DNA of 6,259 nucleotides, taken from positions 84,938 through 91,196 of the forward strand of contig FR891185.1 of NCBI GenBank assembly GCA_000433515.1, read 5' to 3'. A program made the translations under genes and the position numbers. Under the pieces are notes generated by a model. That model was not told the origin of the DNA. It worked only from the letters and a program-made list of their open reading frames with translations, and made no database searches. Shown piece by piece: positions 1 through 5,372 of the stretch; the stretch's first letter is position 1; the number at the start of each line of letters is the position of its first letter. The DNA is from Candidatus Colimorpha enterica (lineage in GTDB: Bacteria; Bacillota; Clostridia; Oscillospirales; CAG-272).

Positions 1-1109
1 TTGTAGCCGCAGGAGCCGCAGTTCAGCTCGTCCTCCGGCTTTGTCTTGCCCATCTGCTTAAGCACATCGCGGAGCTCGTCATCCGTCGGCATGGGAAGGC
101 GCTTTTCGATCGGCTCTATTACCTTTTTCAAAGCCCCGGCGTCCGGCTGTGTGACGATGAAGTCGTTCTTTCCGGCATACCTCTTTATCGATGTGTGATT
201 TACTATCGGAGAGCGGTGGTATTTCTCCATGACCGGCCCGCCGATGCAGCTGCCCTCGCACGCCGACATTTCGATGAAGCACCTGTGCACCTTTCCGTCG
301 GTTATGTCGTGAAGCGCGTCGATGCAGTTTGCGACTCCGTCAACCTCTATGTAGGTATATTCGGGAAGCCTCTCGTTCATCGTGTCGAGAATCCCCCCTG
401 ATGTCGGGAACAGGCGCTCGCGGCTGTTGATGCTGTTGTCGGTGCCTTTTTCCGGGACAACGTTTTCGGCTCTCATCCATTCGGTAAGCTCCTCAAACGT
501 CAGAACCGCGTCGGTGTAGCCGCCGTAATAGTCTGCCTCGTCTTTTTTCGCGACGCAGGGACCGATGAACACCGTCTCGGCGTCCGGATGTCTCGCTTTG
601 ATGTCCCGGCAGTGAGCCTGCATCGGGGAAAGCGTATCGGCAAGGCAGGGAAGAGCCTGCGGAAAATACTTTTGTATCAGCAGATTCACGGAGTGGCAGC
701 AGGACGAAATAAGCACGTCCCGGTGCTCTTCACGCAGCATCCTCTGATATTCGTTCTTGACAATGGTTGCACCGACAGCGGTTTCCTCCGCATCGGCAAA
801 TCCGAGCTTTTTAAGGGCGGCGCGCATATTATCGATCCCGACTCCGTCATAATTCGCGGCGAACGACGGCGCGAGGCTTGCTATCACCGGAGCTCCGCTC
901 TGGATCATGACCCTGACCTTCTCGGTTTCGCTTGTTATCTCCTTTGCGTTCTGCGGACATACCACAAAGCACTGACCGCAGAGAATGCATTCGTTTCCGA
1001 TGATGTTCGCCTGATTTCCCGAGAAGCGTATCGCCTTCACGGGGCAGTGGCGGATACATTTGTAGCAGTTTTTGCAGTTTGATTTCTTGAGTCTGAGACA
1101 GTCGGACAT
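1..1109 (-). CDS. [FeFe]-hydrogenase-like protein, putative sensory HydS type (3' end cut by window)
   Basis: I translated this frame by hand: it is open for 369 codons from ATG 1109 to the left edge, so the C-terminus is missing. Two [4Fe-4S] motifs lie near the N-terminus (C12/C15/C18/C22 and C41/C44/C47/C51). The H-cluster domain follows: L1 ISSCCHSV (C137, C138), L2 GPCVAKKDE (C185), an FPTSGGI segment near 234-240, and L3 EMSACEGSCIGGP (C284, C288). Catalytic enzymes usually have TSCCPxW, MPCxxKxxE and a GGG in L3. Here P becomes H, M becomes G, and the third G is P. Near residue 364 a CGSCGY motif begins; an extra cysteine motif here, usually followed by PAS, is known in sensory group C hydrogenases. 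An AAAGGAG site sits 8 bases before the ATG. It is the last visible gene of the ferredoxin unit, 27 bases downstream. It is probably cytoplasmic. The sensory role is inference; the family call is firm. Confidence 0.9.
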   Translation of the reverse strand, partial: MSDCLRLKKSNCKNCYKCIRHCPVKAIRFSGNQANIIGNECILCGQCFVVCPQNAKEITSETEKVRVMIQSGAPVIASLAPSFAANYDGVGIDNMRAALKKLGFADAEETAVGATIVKNEYQRMLREEHRDVLISSCCHSVNLLIQKYFPQALPCLADTLSPMQAHCRDIKARHPDAETVFIGPCVAKKDEADYYGGYTDAVLTFEELTEWMRAENVVPEKGTDNSINSRERLFPTSGGILDTMNERLPEYTYIEVDGVANCIDALHDITDGKVHRCFIEMSACEGSCIGGPVMEKYHRSPIVNHTSIKRYAGKNDFIVTQPDAGALKKVIEPIEKRLPMPTDDELRDVLKQMGKTKPEDELNCGSCGY

Positions 1110-1136
1110 GGCTGATGCTCCTTTCCGGTATTGCCT

Positions 1137-1394
1137 TTATCGGGTTTTTCCAAACGGAATAAGGACGTGCTCTTTGAAGAAAGCGTCAAATCCCGCCGGT
1201 GTTACTCCGGTATATGTGTTGTCGTCTATCTGTATCGTAACGCCGATGCGGTTGCAGTTGCCGGTGCAGAAATTCCCGGCGAGGGTGACGTCATCCTCAA
1301 GTCCGTGTTCTGCGATGGCTTTTTTGAAAAGCTCTACCAGCTCGTATGAACCTTTCAGGCAGCAGGAGCTGCCGACGCATATCATGATTATCAT
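1137..1394 (-). CDS. Thioredoxin-like [2Fe-2S] ferredoxin, second of a tandem pair
   Basis: An 85-residue protein of the thioredoxin-fold [2Fe-2S] ferredoxin family, the fold of the NuoE/HndA C-terminal domain. The cluster ligands should be C6 and C11 (C-x4-C in ICVGSSCC) and C43 and C47 (C-x3-C in FCTGNC). C12 is an additional cysteine next to a ligand and is not in the sister protein. The GGAGG site six bases upstream of the first ATG selects that start over the in-frame ATG three codons later, and it makes the protein line up with its sister from residue 1. The start codon overlaps the stop of the sister gene (ATGA), so translation is probably coupled. It likely carries electrons in the cytoplasm, with the adjacent hydrogenase-like protein as a possible partner; the partner is inferred from gene order only. 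Confidence 0.9.
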   Translation of the reverse strand: MIIMICVGSSCCLKGSYELVELFKKAIAEHGLEDDVTLAGNFCTGNCNRIGVTIQIDDNTYTGVTPAGFDAFFKEHVLIPFGKTR

Positions 1395-1648
1395 TCCGTT
1401 CCTCCGTTTCCGAGAACTGAGAGAACCTTCTCGGCAAAGACTGCTTCCGCAGTTTCCGGGCTGACCGAAAGCGTTTCGCCGTCGATATTGACGCAGACAC
1501 CCCTGCGGCAGTCGCCCATGCAGAAGGTTCCGCCAAGCTCTACGCGGTCCTTAAGTCCGTTTTCGGCAATAAGACGCTGAAACTGTTCAACTACCTGTCT
1601 CGAACCCTTCAGATGGCACGAGCTACCTATACAAACCGTGATTTTCAT
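1391..1648 (-). CDS. Thioredoxin-like [2Fe-2S] ferredoxin, first of a tandem pair
   Basis: An 85-residue small ferredoxin with CIGSSCHLKGS at the N-terminus (C6, C11) and FCMGDC (C43, C47), the four expected [2Fe-2S] ligands in C-x4-C and C-x3-C spacing. A fifth cysteine, C52, is unique to this copy. The first 50 residues match the downstream paralogue at 28 positions without gaps; the C-terminal thirds differ much more. The gene starts 18 bases after the phosphotransferase stop. Its only purine-rich site, AAGGGG, overlaps that stop codon and lies about 13 bases before the ATG, wider than ideal, which suggests that initiation leans on translation of the upstream gene. The family call is secure. 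Whether it feeds the hydrogenase-like protein or receives electrons from it cannot be told. Confidence 0.92.
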   Translation of the reverse strand: MKITVCIGSSCHLKGSRQVVEQFQRLIAENGLKDRVELGGTFCMGDCRRGVCVNIDGETLSVSPETAEAVFAEKVLSVLGNGGTE

Positions 1649-1666
1649 TTGTTGTGACCGTTCCCC

Positions 1667-2416
1667 TTACTTTTCAACATCCGGCTCAGACTCCGTTGCA
1701 ATTCTGTTGTAGAAATCCCGCTTTTCCGGCATTCCGCTGACCGATGCTGCAGCCGCCATTATCGGGAACCAGCTCTTTATATGCTCCGCGTCGGTTCCGC
1801 TCTTTTCGCAGTAAAGCCGGAGATATCTGCCCGCAGTCTCATTCTGTCCGTCGCACATGAACATGAGGCAGGTCATTGCCGCGTCGGATGCCGGATCGCC
1901 GCACGATGCGTGTGACCAGTCAAGGATATAAGGCGTACCGTCCGGCGTGACCGTGATGTTCGACGGGTTGAAATCCCCGTGACACAGAGACGCGTGCTTC
2001 GGCATTGCGTCAAGCCGGTTGTGGATATCATAGCGCGCCGTTGCCGGGAGCAGCGAGGCGCATATTTTTCTGTGAAGCTTATCGTTCAGCTTCGGAAGCG
2101 CCGGAACCGATTTCGATGCCACCTCGCAGTGGAGCGCAGCCATCACGTCAAGCCATTTTCCTGAGTCATCGGCGATAAGCTGAGCAAGATTCTTCCCTTT
2201 GATATATTCCGAAACGATAGCCCATCTGCCGTCGATTCTGCTTACTTCAAGAATTGCCGGGATATGAAGCCCTGTTTCCTCGACAAGCGCCTGATTGAGA
2301 GCCTCGTTCAGAACATCGGCTTTTGTGAAGTCGTTATCGAATACCTTTATTACCCGGTCTCCGTCACGGAATACCGTTTTGTTGTTTCTCACAGCGATTA
2401 TTCTGTCAAGATTCAT
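1667..2416 (-). CDS. APH/choline-kinase-fold phosphotransferase
   Basis: The predicted 249-residue protein belongs to the aminoglycoside phosphotransferase (APH) enzyme family, which transfers phosphate from ATP to a small molecule. Numbering from the ATG at 2416, RVIKVF at about 21-26 carries the likely ATP-contacting lysine (K24), CHGDFNPSN at 145-153 is the catalytic loop (D148, metal-binding N153), and ILDW gives the second metal aspartate (D166). Upstream in-frame GTG 2428 and ATG 2425 are poorer starts, because the GGAAAGGG site at 2428-2435 overlaps or abuts them but is 11 bases from ATG 2416. No signal or membrane segment is seen, so it should be cytoplasmic. It is the first gene of the ferredoxin/hydrogenase-like unit. 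The substrate is unknown. Many members of this family are not antibiotic-resistance enzymes, and nothing here indicates resistance. Confidence 0.87.
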   Translation of the reverse strand: MNLDRIIAVRNNKTVFRDGDRVIKVFDNDFTKADVLNEALNQALVEETGLHIPAILEVSRIDGRWAIVSEYIKGKNLAQLIADDSGKWLDVMAALHCEVASKSVPALPKLNDKLHRKICASLLPATARYDIHNRLDAMPKHASLCHGDFNPSNITVTPDGTPYILDWSHASCGDPASDAAMTCLMFMCDGQNETAGRYLRLYCEKSGTDAEHIKSWFPIMAAAASVSGMPEKRDFYNRIATESEPDVEK

Positions 2417-2427
2417 TGAAATCATCA

Positions 2428-2435
2428 CCCTTTCC
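2428..2435 (-). promoter_or_regulatory. Ribosome binding site fixing the phosphotransferase start
   Basis: GGAAAGGG on the minus strand lies 11 bases before ATG 2416. It overlaps the GTG at 2426-2428 and is only two bases from the ATG at 2423-2425, so the most upstream candidates are unlikely starts. Confidence 0.6.
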
Positions 2436-2436
2436 G

Positions 2437-2446
2437 CCCGCGCGGG
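2437..2446. repeat. Perfect 10-bp GC palindrome in the phosphotransferase leader
   Basis: CCCGCGCGGG is self-complementary and ends one base before the GGAAAGGG ribosome binding site in the direction of transcription. In RNA it could pair between molecules or form a very short stem; as DNA it could be a protein site. No function is shown. Confidence 0.4.
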
Positions 2447-2451
2447 ATATC

Positions 2452-2466
2452 GGACAAAACCTGTCC
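2452..2466. repeat. Inverted repeat at the predicted transcription start
   Basis: Five-base arms, GGACA and TGTCC, flank a 5-base centre. The element starts about seven bases downstream of the -10 box at 2473-2478, where an operator or a small hairpin at the 5' end of the transcript could act. The short arms make chance possible. Confidence 0.35.
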
Positions 2467-2472
2467 CTTATA

Positions 2473-2481
2473 ATTATACCA
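2473..2481 (-). promoter_or_regulatory. Extended -10 promoter for the phosphotransferase-ferredoxin-hydrogenase unit
   Basis: The minus strand reads TGGTATAAT, a consensus -10 hexamer (2473-2478) with the TGn extension. The -35 position at 17 or 18 bases spacing (ATCGCC or TATCGC) does not resemble TTGACA, as is common when an extended -10 is used or an activator is needed. The predicted start near 2466 leaves a leader of about 50 bases before ATG 2416. It lies between the lysR stop and the phosphotransferase gene and would let the four-gene unit be expressed apart from lysR. Confidence 0.65.
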
Positions 2482-2487
2482 CAGTTC

Positions 2488-2499
2488 CGCCTGCAGGCG
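2488..2499. promoter_or_regulatory. Perfect 12-bp palindrome upstream of the extended -10, candidate operator
   Basis: CGCCTGCAGGCG is fully self-complementary and lies where the spacer and -35 region of the 2473 promoter would be. With no loop and no run of T after it, it is not a terminator for lysR. A dimeric regulator bound here could block or recruit polymerase. The regulator is unknown; the adjacent LysR protein is a candidate by position only. Confidence 0.45.
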
Positions 2500-2532
2500 A
2501 TATGCGAAATAGATATGAAGATATATATACGG

Positions 2533-3465
2533 TCATATGCCGTTCAGGTACAGTCGCTTTGCCTTTACGACCTCTGTGATGAAGTCCTTGTCAAGGTCGG
2601 TCAGACGGTAGGATTTTTTGTAGATAAGAACATCGCGGTACATTTTTTGCGTACTGACGCATTTTTTCATGACAAGTCCGTATTTTTCAAGCAGTCCGTC
2701 GGGAATCGGCGACACCCACATGAAGGTTCCGGGAACCTTTGACAGCAGGTCAAACTGGCTTGCACGCTCGAAAACGAATATCTTCCTGTCGGTTATATCG
2801 GGGGTTTCCTCTCTCCTTACCGTTGCCATTGACAGCGACGGCACATACGGGTCGGCGTGCGCGATCTCGGTGTACGGTACAAGGTCGTCGTAGCTTATCC
2901 CGTCCTTTTTCGCCAAAGGATGCTTTTCCGACATCAGAAGCAGGAAGGAAAACTCCGATATCAGTTCGGAATTCAGCTCCTTCTCCTCAAGCATAGTACT
3001 GAAATACTGCTCATATGCCGTCTGGAATCTGATTATTCCGAGGTCATAGCCGTCCTCAGTCACGTTTTTGACAGCCCTCTGCGCGTTGGTTTCCTTGTAC
3101 ATGAGATCGATGGGAGAGCTTTCGCTCAGGTGCGCGGCAAACTCCGTGAATGCGCAGGAAATGTAGCTTGAACGCGGCACCGAGACGGAAAAGGTCTTCC
3201 GGTGCTTTTTCCCCTGCGTGTAAACTGCCTCGACCTCATCAATCTGCCGGAGGATGTTTTTTGCGTAAGACAGGAATTCCTCACCTTCGGGAGTTGTCTT
3301 TACGCCCTGCGGAGAACGCGCGAAGATCGTTATTCCGAGCGACTCCTCAAGCTCCTTTATCGCACGGCTCAGGTTCGGCTGTCCCATATACAGGTTTTCC
3401 GCCGCACGGCTTATCGATTTTGTTTTTGCCACCTCAACAGCGTATTTGAGATACAGTATGTTCAT
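2533..3465 (-). CDS. LysR-family transcriptional regulator
   Basis: At 310 residues this has the usual length of a LysR-type regulator. Residues 1-60 form the winged helix-turn-helix, with the recognition region around 17-37 (SISRAAENLYMGQPNLSRAI) and a wing at R50-SPQGVKTTPEG. A linker helix follows, then an effector-binding domain from about residue 90 to the end. Such proteins act as cytoplasmic tetramers that bind DNA and respond to a small effector, often controlling a neighbouring gene and their own. The start has AAGGGG six bases ahead. It lies 116 bases upstream of the phosphotransferase unit on the same strand, with no clear terminator between, so some read-through is possible. Its targets and effector are not readable from the sequence. 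The neighbouring redox operon or its own promoter are the first guesses. Confidence 0.93.
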   Translation of the reverse strand: MNILYLKYAVEVAKTKSISRAAENLYMGQPNLSRAIKELEESLGITIFARSPQGVKTTPEGEEFLSYAKNILRQIDEVEAVYTQGKKHRKTFSVSVPRSSYISCAFTEFAAHLSESSPIDLMYKETNAQRAVKNVTEDGYDLGIIRFQTAYEQYFSTMLEEKELNSELISEFSFLLLMSEKHPLAKKDGISYDDLVPYTEIAHADPYVPSLSMATVRREETPDITDRKIFVFERASQFDLLSKVPGTFMWVSPIPDGLLEKYGLVMKKCVSTQKMYRDVLIYKKSYRLTDLDKDFITEVVKAKRLYLNGI

Positions 3466-3538
3466 GTTATCCCCTTGTCCGGAGTCCGCAAAAGTGAGTT
3501 GTCTCCGATTTCAGCCCGTTTTTGTTTCAATTCATACT

Positions 3539-3567
3539 ATTATAACATTTTTGCTCCGGTTTTGCAA
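3539..3567 (-). promoter_or_regulatory. Promoter of the lysR gene
   Basis: On the minus strand TTGCAA (3562-3567) is followed after exactly 17 bases by TATAAT (3539-3544), itself preceded by TGT, giving an extended -10. The predicted start near 3532 leaves a leader of roughly 65 bases. The -35 matches TTGACA at four of six positions. Confidence 0.7.
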
Positions 3568-3576
3568 GGCTGGAGC
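3553..3576. promoter_or_regulatory. Inverted repeat spanning the lysR -35 element, candidate autoregulatory site
   Basis: Arms GCTCC and GGAGC lie 14 bases apart, with the self-complementary TTGCAA -35 hexamer between them. The spacing and position fit a LysR-type site covering its own promoter, which commonly gives negative autoregulation in this family. Binding is inferred, not shown. Confidence 0.45.
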
Positions 3577-3651
3577 ATGAAAAAGTTCCGCCCTGAGCCA
3601 CGGCACTGCCATATTATGCGCTGTAACCGCCTGTCCGGATAAAAGCAGCAG

Positions 3652-3701
3652 AAAACAGTCCCGCCTTCATCCGTTTTGCCGGGGAAGGCGGGACCTGTTT
3701 T
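3652..3701 (-). terminator. Hairpin terminator after the surface-modification operon
   Basis: An 11-base-pair perfect GC-rich stem (3658-3668 with 3684-3694) closes a 15-base loop. It extends by six A-T-rich pairs (3652-3657 with 3696-3701) past a single bulged base at 3695. Seven bases separate the outer stem from the lipoprotein stop. On the minus strand the stem is followed by TGTTTT and then a further T-rich stretch. The A/T flanks are symmetric, so it could work in both directions, though no plus-strand gene converges on it. Confidence 0.88.
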
Positions 3702-3707
3702 ATGAAA

Positions 3708-4256
3708 TTATCCTTCAAACGAGTAGAGGATCGAGGAAACGGCTCCGTCGCGGAAAACAAAGGAGAGCTTTGTTCCGTTTTTCTCGAAGGTCGCGCCGTT
3801 TTCCGATTCATCCGCAGGCGTGCCGTAGGTCGACATCACCTTGTCCTTTGCATCGCCGACCGAGATCTTTTCGCCGGTGGAAACCGAGTCGTCCTGAAGA
3901 TAGATCGACAGCACCTTTTCGGGCTGGCTTTTGTCGGTATAGGTCGTCAGCTGTACGGAGGAGTAGTAATAGACCGTCTCTGTCCCGTCAAAGGCGCAGG
4001 ACGGGGATTCCGTCTTGTTTTCGTACTCACCGAGGATCGCAACCGCATCAGCGCCGCTCATCCCGCGGCAGATCTCTTTTCCGCCGAAGGTGAAAACGAA
4101 CCCGTCAGACTTCGGCCCGTCGGTAACGGTTCCGGAGGAGACCGGGCTTTTGCCGGTTCCGACAGAGCCGCTTGTGACCGGTTTTGTTCCGGGCTTTCCG
4201 CAGGCAGAGGCGGCAAGCGTCAGCGCAAGAAGCGAAATTATAAAAAGTTTTTTCAT
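3708..4256 (-). CDS. Small lipoprotein with two BamE/BLIP-like repeats
   Basis: The 182-residue protein starts with a lipoprotein signal: MKK, a hydrophobic core, and ASAC with the lipid-acceptor cysteine at C19. A flexible Gly/Ser/Thr/Pro linker covers about residues 20-50. Two related units follow, at about 57-125 (from ICRGMSGADAVAILGEY) and about 130-182 (from ISVGDAKDKVMSTYGTP). Each has a G-M/D helix start, a glycine turn, then beta-rich segments, a layout seen in BamE/SmpA and beta-lactamase-inhibitor-like (BLIP) folds; this fold call is my inference. It should sit on the outer face of the membrane. An AAAGGA site lies eight bases before the ATG. It is the last gene of the MBOAT-SGNH operon, 27 bases after its neighbour, and probably helps or monitors envelope modification. 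I recognise no specific function. Confidence 0.82.
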   Translation of the reverse strand: MKKLFIISLLALTLAASACGKPGTKPVTSGSVGTGKSPVSSGTVTDGPKSDGFVFTFGGKEICRGMSGADAVAILGEYENKTESPSCAFDGTETVYYYSSVQLTTYTDKSQPEKVLSIYLQDDSVSTGEKISVGDAKDKVMSTYGTPADESENGATFEKNGTKLSFVFRDGAVSSILYSFEG

Positions 4257-4283
4257 GATTCTGTTCCTTTCCCGTTAATACGG

Positions 4284-5363
4284 TTATCCGATATCGAGGC
4301 TTGTTGTAATGCCGGAAATTTTTCCGGTTTCGGCAAGTTCTTTTTTCTGATATTCAATGACACCGTCGCGGAATCTGCGGATGCTGTCCCACGCGCTGTC
4401 GTATTCCTTGTCGCCGCGGTGGTCGGTGAGAGATAGGTCAGCCGAGAGAAGCTCTCCCAGAACAGCCGTCAGCTTTCCGGCGCCTGCATGGTTGAGATGA
4501 AGCCCCGCATCGTAGGTGTCGGTCATATAGTCAATGCCGGTCCTGTCCTGCATTTCAAGAAAGTTGTAGTACGGAATGCCGTTCTTCGCGGCATATTCCG
4601 TGACCTGCTCCTCCCATTCATCGTACCAGTACGGGCTTATTGACGGGGCTTTGACGAATATCAGCTCTACGCCGTTTTCCCGGCAGAGCTTTACCATTTT
4701 GTCGAGGTATTCATAGCACCTGTCGGAGAAGCGGTAATCGGCAAGCTCCTGTCCCTTCGGGAAGAAGTCGGTGCCTTTAACGTCGATCCTCGGGACATAG
4801 CCCGCAGCAGAGACGGTCGGCTTCTTTTTCAGCATATACCGGAAATCGTTTGCGTCAAGCTCCGACCAGCGGGAGTGAAACCGGAGGATCGGCAGAAGAT
4901 ATGAAAGCCGGTCCTCTCCCTCTGTTACCGACGCGTTTATCCCGCGGATCTTCGCTGCCGACAGCTTCATTCCGTCAAAAGCCAGCCGGTTGTACGCCTC
5001 ACTCTGCGGTTCGCCGTATTTCAGGGCGAGGACGCTGAAAACAAATGCCTTCGGCTTTTCGTACTTAAGCGTCTCCTCCATGAGGCAGTATGACATCCAC
5101 GTCAGCTGCTGCGGTGACCCACGCAGATAGGACGATATCCCGTACCCGTCGTAAAGCGCCACCGGATCGATATTTTCGTATATCTCGCAGTCTCCGACGA
5201 AAATCACATCGTGATTCTTCGGAGATGAGTAGTATTCCGCAATAAGATTGCCCTCGCGCGCCTCCGATATGTATTTCGGCACAAGAAGCGCCTGAAGCAG
5301 GTATCCGACGGTAAGAATGACAGCCGCGCAGACAGCCGGCGCGATGATTTTTCTTGCTTTCAT
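4284..5363 (-). CDS. Membrane-anchored SGNH/GDSL-like protein, partner of the MBOAT acyltransferase
   Basis: A 359-residue protein with one N-terminal membrane segment (about 5-28) and an exported domain. VIFVGDCEIYENIDP (53-67) occupies the block I position of SGNH hydrolases, with Cys59 where serine is usual. DAGLHLN (285-291) supplies the D-x-x-x-H pair, D285 and H289. In AlgJ/AlgX- and DltD-like systems such proteins act outside the membrane with an MBOAT protein to place acyl groups on polysaccharide or teichoic acid. The start has GAGGTGA overlapping the MBOAT stop, with a 9-base gap between the genes, so the two are probably made together. From memory, close clostridial relatives also carry GDC here, so it may be a family trait rather than a mutation. 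The acyl acceptor is unknown. Confidence 0.83.
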   Translation of the reverse strand: MKARKIIAPAVCAAVILTVGYLLQALLVPKYISEAREGNLIAEYYSSPKNHDVIFVGDCEIYENIDPVALYDGYGISSYLRGSPQQLTWMSYCLMEETLKYEKPKAFVFSVLALKYGEPQSEAYNRLAFDGMKLSAAKIRGINASVTEGEDRLSYLLPILRFHSRWSELDANDFRYMLKKKPTVSAAGYVPRIDVKGTDFFPKGQELADYRFSDRCYEYLDKMVKLCRENGVELIFVKAPSISPYWYDEWEEQVTEYAAKNGIPYYNFLEMQDRTGIDYMTDTYDAGLHLNHAGAGKLTAVLGELLSADLSLTDHRGDKEYDSAWDSIRRFRDGVIEYQKKELAETGKISGITTSLDIG

Positions 5364-5372
5364 TTCATCACC

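Noticed and set aside
588..1082. 164-residue plus-strand open frame
   Set aside because: It lies wholly within the hydrogenase-like gene, whose cysteine motifs establish the minus strand as coding. No family resemblance and no convincing ribosome binding site.
1667..2416. Antibiotic-resistance aminoglycoside phosphotransferase
   Set aside because: Only the general APH fold motifs match. The operon context with redox genes, the lack of mobile-element signs and the length do not support a resistance call.
2417..2428. Phosphotransferase start at GTG 2428 or ATG 2425
   Set aside because: The ribosome binding site overlaps or directly abuts these codons, while ATG 2416 has usable spacing and a typical family N-terminus (MNLDRI).
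2488..2499. Terminator for lysR
   Set aside because: The palindrome has no loop and no T-run follows on the minus strand, so it is better read as a possible protein site.
3480..3507. Weak hairpin in the lysR leader (CGGAG/CTCCG arms)
   Set aside because: Only five base pairs around an 18-base loop; likely chance, and no known riboswitch features are visible.
3202..3642. 146-residue plus-strand open frame running over lysR and its promoter
   Set aside because: It is antisense to the LysR DNA-binding domain and crosses the lysR promoter region. The composition is basic and unlike a real protein.
3702..4436. 244-residue plus-strand open frame
   Set aside because: It is antisense to the lipoprotein and the end of the SGNH gene. 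The minus-strand signal peptide, lipobox and ribosome binding site are clear, while this frame shows no domain.
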